DNA from: Trichosporon coremiiforme
Lineage: Eukaryota; Basidiomycota; Tremellomycetes; Trichosporonales; Trichosporonaceae
Assembly (NCBI GenBank): GCA_039545355.1
Contig: BCJJ01000031.1
Span: 182,861-246,860 of the forward strand
DNA length: 64,000 nt
Reading direction: 5' to 3'
In this document: positions 48,798-58,948 of the stretch, one piece after another
Layout of the letters: every line of letters begins with the position of its first letter
Numbering within the stretch: the stretch's first letter is position 1
Translations under genes and position numbers: made by a program
Notes under the pieces: model-generated
What the model was told of the DNA's origin: nothing
Database searches by the model: none
The model's input: the letters and a program-made list of their open reading frames with translations, nothing else

Positions 48798-49841
48798 TTA
48801 CTCCAACTCGACACCCTGCACGATGCCCCACTCCTCCTTACTAATCTCCTTCTTCCACGCGTCAAGCGTCCCAATCTCAAGCCGGGCCAAATGATTCCCA
48901 GCATCGTCCGGATCGTACCTCTGCTCCGCATTGTTTGCAAAGTCGCGTCTGAACTTGCTCTCCCATGTTTCGCCGTTGGGTAGGGGATGGGAGGCGTTCC
49001 AGGCCTCTAGACCCACGATGAGGAACGTGGCCGGCGTGTCTGGGTACGGCTCGCCGTCGGGGGTTTGGATGCCGAAAGAACTGGTGTCGGTTGATTCAAA
49101 GGCGGACGTTTCGACGAGCGAGTTGTAGAACCAGAACCGGTCTTCTCCTTCCCCCTGCCCTTCTGCTTCGCCGTCACCATCGGGTGATGTGATGTGGGGG
49201 GAAGGTGAAGGTGGGAGCAGGATGATGGTGACCTGGAGTGGTTTCTCCTTGAACAGCTGCATCTTGAGCACTCCACCCCCCGGTCCCTCGCGCGCGACGA
49301 TCCAGACCCTGTTCGTGGGCACGTATGCCCCCACACTGGCTTTCGGCACTTCCAACCAATCACTCTGGAAGTCGCGCTGTCGAACGGGACAAATGAGCGT
49401 CGGGACGTGTCTGTTCTGGAGTACGTGGCGGAAGACGGTCGTGTGGCTGCCGTAGAGCACGGCGTACATCAACCCCGCGGCGCGGGGAAGAACCTTCGCC
49501 GTGTCCTCCTTCCATTCCTCCGAAACCTCTGACGCGTCCTCGTCCCAGTCTTCCAGGTCTATCTCGATCGTATTCGGGTCTGCGTAGTTGCCTAGGTGCA
49601 GGTCGAGAACGCGGAGGAAGGAGACGGCGACGGGGTTGGACCACAAGTCGACGGGGAGGGAGAGGGGGACGGTGCGTGTCGAATCGGACGCGATTTCGTG
49701 CGTCAGGTGTGCGTAGAGCAAAGGGTCGACTAGGGATTTGAACCATGAACAAGTGGCGCGGAGGGAGAGCAGCGTCTCGGGACTGGCGGAGGAGATGATG
49801 GATTCGGCGAGGTGGGGGTAGGACTCTATCGTGAGCGGCAT
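48798..49841 (-). CDS. F-box-like protein of unknown function
   Basis: One exon encodes 347 residues from the ATG at 49841; the longer frame to 49910 starts with TTG and was not used. The first 50 residues (SYPHLAESIISSASPETLLSLRATC, SWFKSLVDPLLYAHL) read like an F-box: a hydrophobic helix, then LLSLRATC and a W/L-rich third helix. F-box proteins recruit substrates to SCF ubiquitin ligases. The remainder has no recognised repeat (no LRR, WD or Kelch) and includes a Gly/Glu/Asp-rich loop near 235-250. I believe such proteins form large families in Trichosporonales, but this is from memory and unchecked. There is no signal peptide. It is divergent from the MFS gene. Confidence 0.65.
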   Translation of the reverse strand: MPLTIESYPHLAESIISSASPETLLSLRATCSWFKSLVDPLLYAHLTHEIASDSTRTVPLSLPVDLWSNPVAVSFLRVLDLHLGNYADPNTIEIDLEDWDEDASEVSEEWKEDTAKVLPRAAGLMYAVLYGSHTTVFRHVLQNRHVPTLICPVRQRDFQSDWLEVPKASVGAYVPTNRVWIVAREGPGGGVLKMQLFKEKPLQVTIILLPPSPSPHITSPDGDGEAEGQGEGEDRFWFYNSLVETSAFESTDTSSFGIQTPDGEPYPDTPATFLIVGLEAWNASHPLPNGETWESKFRRDFANNAEQRYDPDDAGNHLARLEIGTLDAWKKEISKEEWGIVQGVELE

Positions 49842-50320
49842 GGCGGGCAGAGCGGAGCGAGGGCCGGGACACCTCGTCGGAAACGCGGTTGGCGTGAGCC
49901 GAGAGAGCAAAGAGTCGTGGTTCTGGAAGACAGTCGGGAAGAGGATAGAAGCGGGGCGGAAGACGGAGCAGGCGGAACAAGACGGAGCAGAGGGGGGCGA
50001 GGGAAGACAACAATGAACGCAGAGAGTCGGCTCGCACGGACCGTATCGTAGACGCCGAATATCTGTCCCCTATCAGATACGGTTGGCGACTGGGCCTCCA
50101 CCTCCACTCCCCTGGGTGGTAACGGCGTAGGGCGCGGGCATCAAGACCAAGGAAGGAGAGGCATGGCATCGGCGCCCTGAAACGGCGGTCACCGCAACAA
50201 CGGTACACCGCTGCGAGCATGCGTGCGGTGCTGCGGTGTACATACAAGTAACGTGTCCGATGCCTCCGTCAACCTCCACTTCACCATCTCCGCATCGCCA
50301 TCTCGCCCATTAACACCACC
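49842..50320. promoter_or_regulatory. Shared divergent promoter, F-box-like and MFS genes
   Basis: The 479 bases between two opposed starts carry both promoters. A pyrimidine-rich stretch precedes the MFS start, and purine-rich plus-strand DNA (49920-50010) precedes the F-box-like start. No coding exon or RNA gene is apparent. Confidence 0.45.
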
Positions 50321-52540
50321 ATGGCAGGCGACGCGCGAGACTCCCCGCCATCCTCCGAGGCTGACGCAGACGAGGCGGTCCGCTCCGTCCTTGAACAAAG
50401 GGGGCTGGAGCAGACACTCGAGAAGCTGGGTTTTGGTGAGTCCAGTTGCTTTTGCTGGTGGGCTCTGGCGCACGAGCGAGGGTACAAGCCAGCAGCAGGG
50501 CACCGAAATCCCTCATGCACTGCGCACACGAACGTGTGGACAAAGACGGATCATGGAAGACGGTGATCTGCGCTTCACTCAGGCTTCGACGAGCAACTCG
50601 CAAGCACGAGCTCGTCACACCCCCGACCCAGCTCGGCTCTCGATGTGCCGGATCTTGCAAACCGATCTCCGCCAGATCTCCCATTTCAACGAACCGCGCA
50701 CGCTAACATTCCAGGAGCGTACCAGTGGCGCCTGTTTGCGCTGTGCGGGTGCGGGTGGATGTCGGACGCGAGTGCGCTGGCTTGCATCGCCGTCATCCTG
50801 CCCCGTGTCAGCGTGCACTTTGGGCTCGGGAGCGAGACGGCCGGCGTGCTCAGCGCTAGTATGATGGCTGGGGTGAGTGATGCCTGACGGGGAGACATTG
50901 CGGGTCGACCTTTGGCCTCGCGGCGAGCAGGTTCATGTGTCGAGCAGGAGTTGCTGCCCGAGAGACAACGCAGCTCGCGGATAACTAGAGCCCGCGTCGA
51001 CACGCACCGACTCGCACAGTCTCGCTTCGCTCGTCGTCGCTCACGCTAACGCCAGATGATGATCGGCGCCGTTGGCTGGGGCGTTGTGTCTGACATTCTC
51101 GGCCGCGCGCTTCCGTTCCACTCGACGCTGCTTCTGACTGCCATCTTTGGCATCGCGGGGTCGTTCTCCCCCTCGTTCCCCGTACTCTGTATCTGGCTCT
51201 CGCTGATGGGCACAGCCGTCGGGTAAGCTAGCGTGTCGTCCTCTAAGCTAACGGAACAGCGGCTCGATGCCGACAGACGGCACGCTGTTCCTCGAAAACC
51301 TTCCGCATTCGAAGCAGTACCTCCTCACCCTGCTCAGTGTGTTCTTCTCCTTTGGCGCGGTGCTGTCCGCTGTCGTCGGACTGGTCCTCCTCCCAGGCAA
51401 GAGCTGCAGGAAAGACGACCCGTGCGACATTCATGGTGGCGCGAACGACGGGTGGCGCCACGTCCTCTTCGCCCTGGGCTGTTTCGTGAGTAACGGTGAC
51501 GACCTTGTCACGGGTAGACGTCACAGCTCACCGACCCGTACCTCTGAGCTGACGGCAGAACCTTCTCTGCGCGATCGGACGCAGCATCCTGTTCCGCCTG
51601 TACGAGAGCCCGCGGTTCCTGGTGACGAACGGGCGGCACAACGAGGCCATGGTCGTCCTCCGCGCGATCGCAAAGTACAACGAGGACGGCTTCGACATCC
51701 AGCACCAGGACGTGGCGATGGCGCAGACAGACCCGGAAGGAGAGCGGGACGCACTCATGCACGCGTCGCCTGCGATGTCGCCGCCCGTCTCGCCCGTCGC
51801 TCCCTCCTCGCTCCGCGCGCAGCAGTCCGGGCACCGACACAGGAGCAAGGGCAAGTGGTACCACGAGTTTGCGGGGCAGATGAGCAAGCTCTTCAGCCCC
51901 AAGTGGCGGCGGACAGTGACGCTGATGTGGATCATCTGGGGCGCTATGGCGCTGGCATACACCATGTTCAACGTCTGGCTCCCTGCCGTGCTTGAGAGCC
52001 GGCAGACGGGGCCGGACGCCATCAAGAGCGGGCTCTGGGACCTGGTGTTGTATGCGCTGGCGGGATGTCCCGGCTCCGTCATTGGCGCATGGATGATTCA
52101 GACCAACCTCGGCCGCCGCCGCTCCCTCGCCATCTGCACCATTGCGACGGCGGTCAGCGTGTTCGCCTTCGTCGGCGTGCGCGCCGGCATGGCCCTGACA
52201 GTGTCGAGCATGTTCATCAGTCTGACGGGTACGGCGATGTATGCCGTTCTCTGTGAGTACATCCCTCCGGTTTTGAAGCTGTTGTCGCTAACCACGCGCA
52301 GACGGCATGACGCCCGAGACGTTCGGGACGGAGATCCGCGGCACAGCGTGCGGCACGTCTGCGGCGCTGTCGCGACTGACCGGCGTCATTGCGCCAGTCA
52401 CGGCCGGCATCCTCCTCACCATGTCGCAGACGCTGCCCCTGCTCAGTGTCGCGGTCATCTACGTCTTCACGGCGTTCTGCTCGCTGCTCCTTCCGCCGGA
52501 TCGGAAGAGCGACGGTGGGCCGGTGACTATGGCGCATTAG
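50321..52540 (+). CDS. MFS transporter (SVOP/sugar-porter type)
   Basis: Six exons (50321-50435, 50715-50872, 51056-51222, 51260-51485, 51559-52252, 52302-52540) give 532 residues with phases closing. A short acidic N-terminal tail leads to FGAYQWRLFALCGCGWMSD, which opens the first membrane segment as in SV2/SVOP-like porters. About twelve hydrophobic segments follow. The loop motif GWGVVSDILGR is the MFS signature between helices 2 and 3. YESPRFLVTNGRHNEA is the mid-protein signature of the sugar/organic-ion porters, and LGRRRSLAI is its second-half copy. The central cytosolic loop (about 240-300) is Ser/Pro-rich. The substrate cannot be read from sequence. Introns 1 and 2 are 279 and 183 nt, longer than average here. 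The start ATG at 50321 has an ACCACCATGG context. Confidence 0.88.
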
Positions 52541-53049
52541 CGAGGCCGAGCGAGGCCGAAGGCCGAGTGGCGAGTGACCCTTGCCCGGCTGCCTGGCTGC
52601 GAGCAGCGTCGGGCAAGCGGGCAAGCCTTCTCACCACTACACATTCTTGTGGCATCCATCTCATGTCGAAGCGACGACGACGACTCTCACGCACATCCCA
52701 TCTCCCACAAACTATTGCAATTACCTTGTATCGTCTAGACCAACCCGCAATGTGATCATGACCCCCTTAGTTTTGAAAGTAGCGCGGATCCGGGGCGCAC
52801 AGCGTGGTAGTCGGTTCCAGCCCAGCGACCCGGTGGCCAACGCACGGTCCCCATGACCCAGGCTGCTGCCCAGGTGACGGTCAACACAAACAATAACGCC
52901 GCCCAAACCGCCGCCCTCTGTGCGTTCTAACGATCCACCAGTCGCTAAACACTCGCCTCTCATCTATCCTTCCCCGTTCGCCGCCCTACTGATCTCGCAT
53001 CTCGCTCTCACAACCTACCTCCGTGCCCCGCCCTCGCGCTCTCTAATCA
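52541..53049. other. Spacer between MFS and lysine-rich protein genes
   Basis: These 509 bases hold the MFS 3' region and the promoter/leader of the next gene, pyrimidine-rich near 52955-53045. No other feature was recognised. Confidence 0.5.
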
Positions 53050-53913
53050 TGGCCGCATCCAAGGCCGCGACGAAGGTCCGTCCCCTCTCCCTTCCCTTCC
53101 CCCTAACCTCTCCCTGCTTCCTTCCAGCTTTCCCTTGCCCAGACGTTAGCTGACATCAGACCTCGTCCTCGACCAAGAAGGTCACCAAGTCATCCAAGGC
53201 CGATGCCGAGCCCAAACCGCCCTCTAAGCGCGGAAAGAAGGCCGCCGAGCCCCCCGCTGAGCCTGCTGCCGAACCTGAGGCTCTCGAGTCTGACGGCCCG
53301 AAGCTGAAGAAGAACGGCGAGCCCAAGAAGAAACCCGGGCCGAAGCCCAAGTCTGCCGCCCTTGCTTCGGAGGGTGAGGAGCCGCCGGCGAAGAAGGCGC
53401 GCAAGTCCAAGACTGTCGCTGCTGAGGCTGAGCCTGAGGAGGCCAAGGTTAACGGAGAAGCGAACGTCAGCAGCGCCAGCGGCAGTGGGGCCGACTTTGT
53501 CTCCCGCGCTAAGAATCTGGACGCCTCCGTCGCCGGCGTGGCGATCAAGCTCAAACCGAAGGAGTTCTCAACCGGGTAAGCCTTCACTCTCATCAGCTAC
53601 GAATACTGGGAGCTAGCTGACGCCAGATCCTACGGCTGGACCGCGAGCAAGAACACAAAGGTGCCCGGACCCGACGGCGACGTCGAAGTCTCGGTGAGCT
53701 TCCACGGAGACATGTAGCTGACGACAGATCTCGCTGAATGTGACTTTGAAGGGCACCAAGCCCAAGTCTGTCAAGAAGGAGAAGGAGCCCAAGGAACCCA
53801 AGGAGGCAAAGGAGAAGCCGGTGAAGGAGACCAAGACGAAACGGTCCAAGAAGGAGAAAGTGAGCTTTACAGTGACGTGAGATAGCTGACGACAGGTCGA
53901 GGAGAGCGAGTGA
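53050..53913 (+). CDS. Lysine-rich nuclear-type protein of unknown function
   Basis: Five coding exons (53050-53076, 53160-53575, 53627-53693, 53728-53859, 53896-53913) give 219 residues. Residues 1-105 are Lys/Ala/Pro/Glu-rich, with runs such as KPPSKRGKKAA and an AT-hook-like KKPGPKPK, suggesting DNA or RNA binding and nuclear location. A short ordered part of about 65 residues (DFVSRAKNLDASVAG, KPKEFSTGSYGWTASKN, then ISLNVTLKGTK) follows and resembles no family I can name. The C-terminus is again Lys/Glu-rich. It is not a canonical histone H1, since no winged-helix GH1 signature is seen. The first donor is GTCCGT, weaker than usual. The mRNA seems to continue past the stop through three more introns (listed separately). 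Confidence 0.75.
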
Positions 53914-54106
53914 ATGCGTTCGAGTCGAGGTGAGCTTCATGCGAGACCGCGTCAAGCTCACAACAGATCAGTAGTCCGGAGAAGCTTATGGTGCGCTGCA
54001 CGACAGGGATCCATCAGCTGACATCAGACGAAGCTGAGCGAGCATTATGACCTGCATTCTTGCAGCGGGTGAGCTTCACCGCACTCGAATCTAGCTGACA
54101 TCCCAG
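53914..54106 (+). other. Probable 3' UTR with three introns
   Basis: After the stop codon at 53911-53913 three intron-like units follow in tight order. They are 53930-53966 (GTGAGC to ACAACAG), 53991-54027 (GTGCGC to CTGACATCAG) and 54069-54106 (GTGAGC to CTGACATCCCAG), leaving exons of 24 and 41 bases between them. All have the same branch-acceptor form as the coding introns. In the frame of the protein these exons are noncoding. A different frame stays open through them, but the upstream exon phase does not lead into it. Confidence 0.6.
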
Positions 54107-54213
54107 CGGCGGCGTTGTTTTCCTTGTGTTCTGTAGCTGATTCTCTCTCTCCGGTGACTCTAGTTGTTCATGTCCATGCATAATTTGGTTGTTGTCTGTT
54201 CCTCTATACAATG

Positions 54214-55800
54214 CTAGTTCTCAACAATGTCAAACGTCTCCCACCACCCCGGCTGGTCCGCGCACGCGACAAGCTTGCCGTTCCCGACATCCGTGGCCTG
54301 GACAAACTTGCCATTGTGGGCCTTAAGCGCGATCCCGTCCTTCATCTGGTACACTTCAAAGGTCTCATACGTCCCCGCGCGGTCGCGGTTGGGGATCAAC
54401 ACCCCATTAGGTTCATTCGGCACGCCCATGTCGGCACACACATACTTGCCATTGCACGCCTTAAAGCGCACCGTCTTCTGCTCGGGGTCGGGGTACTCCA
54501 TGAAGAAGCTCTCCCATCCCCCGATTGTTTGACGGTTGGAGACGAGCGGCCTGCTCCCGCCGCTCTCGGCACAGACGAGCCCGCCACTGCGCAAGGCGCG
54601 CAGAGCCACGGGCCGGTTCACGTTCTGCGGCCCCTTGCCTGGCCACGGTTCCGTCCATCTCAGAGCTTGCAGGGGCGCACGGCGCTTGAACATCTCGCCC
54701 CCGTCCCGCGTCAGGCGCAGGTAGTAGTCGGCCGTGCACGCGATGCCGTCCTCGTCGAGAGCTTTAAAGTCGAAATCGGCCGGCTGCTGCGCGCGTGTTT
54801 CGGCAGTGGGCGCAATCTGGTTACCCTCGTTGTACTCGTCGAACATGGAGACGTAGATGCCGACGCGGGTTGCATTGAGGTCACGCACCTTGCATGTGTT
54901 GTAGATGTGCCGCCAGTAGAAGTCGCCGTGCCTGCGTGCTCCCTGCGAGAGGTCGCCTGGCATCACGCACGGCTGGTAGTCGACCCCGCGGTCGCCGAGG
55001 GCCTTCGCGTCTGGCGCATTGTGCGAGACGAAGAACTGGTCCAAACCTCGCGTTTCCCCAGTGCGGCCCACCATCCACGGCGAAATCATGTCGAAGGCGT
55101 AGTACACCTCGTCGTAACCTGGGCGCGAGTCCGACACCCCTTCGCGCCAGTTTGTCGGCACGCCCCCGATCACATACAACCCCTGCGCTTGCAGCCACTT
55201 GATGACGGCGATACACTCCTCGGGCGGCCAGGCGTGCCCGTCATCGGGGAACCCGAAGCCCCAGATCGCGACGACGGGCTTGCCGTCCTGTCGCGCGTAC
55301 ATGGGCCGGTTGGCGTATTGGCCCATGATGTTGATCCAGTCTTGGGGGATCTCGTCCTTCATCCCCGTCCACCCGCCCACGTCCCACATGCAGTACCATT
55401 TCACGCCGTGCCGGTCCGCCGCGTCCGCGACGTGCGGCGTGATTGCGTTTCGGACAGGTCCTTCGCCGTCGGGGTACGGCTTGAAGCGCTGGAAGGCCGC
55501 CGTGTCGATACCGGCGTACGCCATCATGTCGAAGTGCACGTCGATCGTGCACGGGTCGTAACTGCTGAAGAGCTGCGCCTTCTCCCCGCTCGGGTACGGC
55601 TGGAATCCCGTATCGTACTTCTTCGGGTAGTAGGACATGGCTGGCCAGGAGATGAAGCCCTTGTTGTGACAGCAGCAGTTCTTCAGGCGGTTTGGCGCCC
55701 AATGCCACCATCCCCCAATGGGAGAGCCGTCGCCCTCGCACGTGAACCAGCCCTGGTACCCCGTCGTAATCTTGCCGACAATGTCGCCGTCGCCGCTCAT
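54214..55800 (-). CDS. GH99/GH71-like glycoside hydrolase with beta-trefoil tail
   Basis: One uninterrupted exon encodes 528 residues. Residues 1-390 resemble the GH99-like/GH71 (beta/alpha)8 enzymes often annotated as xylosidase/arabinosidase. They begin ITTGYQGWFTCEGDG and contain WYCMWDVGGW, VAIWGFGFPDDGH and the acidic motif FDEYNEG (about 320-326), where the paired catalytic Glu of GH99 lie. The last 130 residues look like a fascin/actin-cross-linking type beta-trefoil, with repeats containing VRFKACNGKYVCAD and IALKAHNGKFVQA. Such trefoils often bind sugars in bacterial enzymes. No signal peptide is present, so it may act inside the cell or leave by another route. The absence of introns in an intron-rich region and the bacterial style of the domain pair raise the possibility of transfer. 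The sugar substrate is unknown. Confidence 0.8.
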   Translation of the reverse strand: MSGDGDIVGKITTGYQGWFTCEGDGSPIGGWWHWAPNRLKNCCCHNKGFISWPAMSYYPKKYDTGFQPYPSGEKAQLFSSYDPCTIDVHFDMMAYAGIDTAAFQRFKPYPDGEGPVRNAITPHVADAADRHGVKWYCMWDVGGWTGMKDEIPQDWINIMGQYANRPMYARQDGKPVVAIWGFGFPDDGHAWPPEECIAVIKWLQAQGLYVIGGVPTNWREGVSDSRPGYDEVYYAFDMISPWMVGRTGETRGLDQFFVSHNAPDAKALGDRGVDYQPCVMPGDLSQGARRHGDFYWRHIYNTCKVRDLNATRVGIYVSMFDEYNEGNQIAPTAETRAQQPADFDFKALDEDGIACTADYYLRLTRDGGEMFKRRAPLQALRWTEPWPGKGPQNVNRPVALRALRSGGLVCAESGGSRPLVSNRQTIGGWESFFMEYPDPEQKTVRFKACNGKYVCADMGVPNEPNGVLIPNRDRAGTYETFEVYQMKDGIALKAHNGKFVQATDVGNGKLVACADQPGWWETFDIVEN

Positions 55801-56348
55801 GGTCGCTGGGGTCGAGGCTGGCGTGGTAGAGGATGCAGAGATAGATCAGGTCGTAAGGGCTGTGAGGAAGTTGGGGTTTCTGCAGGTCGTGGGGGTCGTG
55901 GGGGTCGTGGAGATCGTGGAGGTCGAGAGAGCGAGTGTGTGAAGCGGAAGAGTGAGTAGAAAGCTGAGAATGAGGAAGGGAGGAAACGCAATGTGACAAA
56001 CCCAAAAACACGCCCCAGACGTGGTCCAGGACACGCGAGGACACGCTTTGGGCGATCGTCGTAAGCCCGGCTACCGATCAATTGACGTCAGCGAGGCGCG
56101 TGTCCGAGGGGAGGGTGCCCCCTTGAAACGTGTTACCTGATCGCTGTTGAATTGCTCTCCACGCCCGTGTTTCATGCACAGCAACCTCGATCTCGGTCTG
56201 TAATCGTCCTCTCTCGTGTCTCTCCTCCCTAGTGCCTTCTTCAAATGAGACCCCCGAGCGTGCAGGTGCGTCCAGCAGGCTCAAGAGCACGAACGAGCGA
56301 TTTTGGGGTCGACGCGCTATGAATAGCAGCGGCCCTCCTCACCATCAA
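55801..56348. other. Spacer between glycoside hydrolase gene and tRNA
   Basis: The first 150 bases (TCGTGG repeats on the plus strand near 55885-55925, so CCACGA-rich on the coding strand) are the leader/promoter of the hydrolase gene. The rest holds nothing recognisable. Confidence 0.5.
55884..55926 (+). repeat. Nonamer repeat in hydrolase leader
   Basis: Successive GGTCGTGGG, GGTCGTGGA and GATCGTGGA units occur here, about 90 bases upstream of the hydrolase start on the opposite strand. It is a simple repeat. Confidence 0.7.
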
Positions 56349-56438
56349 GCCTCGTTATATCAGTCGGTAGATAGTGTGACTCTTACGCAACAGAGCCGAT
56401 TGATCACACAGTCATGGGTTCGAGCCCCATACGAGGCT
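56349..56438 (+). tRNA. tRNA-Lys (CUU) with a 17-base intron
   Basis: The cloverleaf folds fully. Acceptor GCCTCGT pairs with ACGAGGC. The D arm is TATC/GATA around AGTCGGTA. The anticodon stem TGTGA pairs with TCACA, and the T stem ATGGG pairs with CCCAT around the loop TTCGAGC. The anticodon loop reads CT-CTT-A, then a 17-base intron (56386-56402), then A, placing the intron after base 37 as in nuclear tRNA genes. Anticodon CTT (56382-56384) decodes AAG lysine. The discriminator base is T at 56438 in this reading. Confidence 0.88.
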
Positions 56439-56970
56439 TAGTTTTTTCGTTGTGATGTCAGGGAGTTGCAGCTGCGGAATGTCGCTGCGGACGATGATGC
56501 GTGCTCGGAGACCTGAAAGTTTTAGCGGCGCGGATTTGCCACCCCGCGCCGCGCCGATAGTGCCTTGAAACACATGACTGCCCTCGAGTCGGGCAGCAAG
56601 CTGTCCACTCCGTTGAGACCACAAGACCACAACCTTCTGCAGATCTGCTCCGTCGGTATGCCGGTCATTCCGGCTCCGTCTGCTCGCACGAGCACCAGCC
56701 ACGACGATCAGGCCCGCCTACCCCCGCACACTGGCTCGCAGAAATTTCGACTCCGCGTCTGCACTCGTGGCCCGTCCGCACAGTGCGGCCGCAGGTTTTC
56801 AGGAACATTGACGTTTTTTCGCCCTGCCAGCCCTGCTCCGTGCCGTCCGACCAACCAGATCCGCCAGGCTGGCCGCAGGCGCTGACATGAGCCAGATTTC
56901 TGCTGGATCTGAGTCAAACGCGAAGCTGAGTGGGTGCGGGGTGGTTGGTTTTGTACATCTTATCACGACC
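56439..56970. other. Spacer between tRNA and amino-acid permease
   Basis: A short T run directly follows the tRNA (56443-56448) and could be its RNA polymerase III terminator. The remaining 500 bases hold the permease promoter and leader. No coding exon was seen. Confidence 0.5.
56443..56448 (+). terminator. RNA polymerase III terminator of tRNA-Lys
   Basis: Six consecutive T lie five bases after the tRNA end, the usual Pol III stop signal. Confidence 0.75.
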
Positions 56971-58948
56971 ATGGCGACCGGAATAGAATCGGAACAGGTG
57001 AGTTGGTGACGACGTCGCCGATGAGAAGGCGTGATGTGAGGGTGGTGAACATGTGATCGCCTGTTGCCGCCGGCTTGGGCTAACACGAGCAGGGAATACC
57101 GCGGACAGACACGCCGTCTACGGACAGCTACCTCGAGAAGATTGATCATGGAAACCTTAACCATGTCGAGATGCAGAGGAACCTGAAGGTGAGCTTACCA
57201 TGCTGGGAAGTACGCTAACGTCAGCCGCGACATGTGTGAGTAATACAACTTTCGACCCCTCGCGCGAGAACTTCGGATCCTCGGAACCACTGTCGGAATA
57301 ACACTAACGCCCCAGGCAAATGTTGGTCATTGGCGGCGTCATCGGGACAGGACTCTTCCTCGGAACAGCGGGCAACTTGCACAACGGCGGTCCCGCGGGA
57401 CTGCTGATCAGCTACTGCATCATGGCCAGTCTGCTGTACTCGGTCATGGTTGGTCTTGGAGAAATGATCGCCGCGTTCCCCATTGCAGGAGGGCACGTCT
57501 CGCTCATCGGTCGATACTCGAGCCCGGAGCTCAGCTTCGCCGTCGGCTGGCTGTACTGGTACTGCTACATTGGTGAGTTGCTCTCGGTTCTCCGGCACCC
57601 CGCCCTCGACGCTTCGGAGCGAGGCGGCGGTCACGTGATGCCTCTTCTGGTGCGAGGCGTTTGCTGACACCTTCCAGTTCTGCTCCCCGCTGAGATGTCG
57701 GCCGGCGCCGTGCTGATCACGTACTGGACGAAGCCGTCTGAGACGTGCACTTCCGGCGTGTGCAACAACGCGATGTGGGTCGGCTTAATGCTGATCGTCG
57801 TCCTCCTGGTCAACTTCCTGGGCACGAAAGCGTGGGGCGAGTGCGAGTTCTGGGCCGCCTCAATCAAGGTCATCACCATTGTCGGTCTCATCATCGTCGG
57901 TATCGTGATCACGGCCGGAGGTGGCCCTGACCACACAAGCATCGGCTTCCGATACTGGCACGAGACTGGCGGTTTCGTGCAGTACAAGGGCATTCCCGGA
58001 GCCTGGGGGCGGTTCCTCGGTTTCTTCGCCGTGCTCATCACGGCCGCGTTTGCCTTCATCGGCACGGAGATGTCCGCCCTCGCGGCTGCCGAGACGAGCA
58101 ACCCCGCCAAGAGCGTGCCGCGCGCCATCAAGACGGTCTGGATCCGCCTCGCGCTTTTCTACATCATCGGCGCACTCGTCATCGGCATGCTTGTGTCGCC
58201 GGACGACCCCCAGCTCGACCTGGCCAGCACTGCGGCCGGCTCGCCGTTCGTCATCGCGATTCAGCGGGCGGGTATCCGTGCCCTGCCCTCGGTCGTGAAC
58301 GCGGCCCTCCTCACGAGTGCGTGGAGCGCGGCCATCTGCGACCTCTACGTCTCGAGCCGCACGCTGTACGGCCTGTATGTGCGTGGCGTCACCCCCCGCT
58401 TCCTCGACAAGTACCTCGGCAAGACGCGCAAGTCGGACGGCCTGCCCTGGGTCTGTGTCTGTATCTGTGCCGCGTTCACGCCGCTGTCCTTCTTCGCCGC
58501 TTCGAACGACCAGTCGGCCGGCACTGCGTTCGGGTACTTTGCCAACATGTGCGCCGTGTGCGGCATGCTCACCTGGACTGTGATCCTGTACACGTGCATC
58601 CGGTTCAACAAGGGACTCGAGAGGCAGGGTATCGACCGCGCGACGCTGCCGTATCGCGCGCCCTGGCAGCCGTACCTGAGCTGGTACGGGCTCGTTGTGT
58701 CCATCGTCGTGATTGTCTTCTCGGGCTTCTCGAATTTCATCCACAGCTTCAACACATCCGGCTTCATCACGACGTACTTTGGCATCCCCTTTTTCCTTGT
58801 TTTATTGCTGGGGTACAAGATCTGGCACAGGTCGAAGCAGGTGCCGTTCAGGGAGATGGACTTCAAAACTGGGTTCTCTCTGGATATTCCGGAGGACCCT
58901 AAGGACGAGGAGAAGGGCGTGTGGGGGTGGGTCAAGAACAACATTTAG
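56971..58948 (+). CDS. Amino-acid permease (fungal YAT/Gap1-type)
   Basis: Five exons (56971-56997, 57093-57188, 57225-57235, 57316-57572, 57678-58948) give 553 residues. The 11-base third exon supplies the bulk of LKPRHVQM, the junction before the first membrane helix, and is needed to keep the frame. The protein shows the permease hallmarks GGVIGTGLFLGTAGNL and NGGPAGLLISYCIM in helix 1-2, PAEMSAGAVLI, the segment FAFIGTEMSALAAAE in the middle, and PYRAPWQPYLSWYG near the end. About twelve membrane segments are visible. Such proteins import amino acids with protons at the plasma membrane. The short cytosolic tail ends in GVWGWVKNN. The start ATG is preceded by ACC and gives a 45-residue cytosolic tail. 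The amino-acid specificity cannot be told. Confidence 0.93.

Noticed and set aside
54211..55959. 582-codon plus-strand frame
   Set aside because: It is antisense to the glycoside hydrolase, and its Val/Arg/His-rich composition is typical of a mirror of a GC-rich gene.
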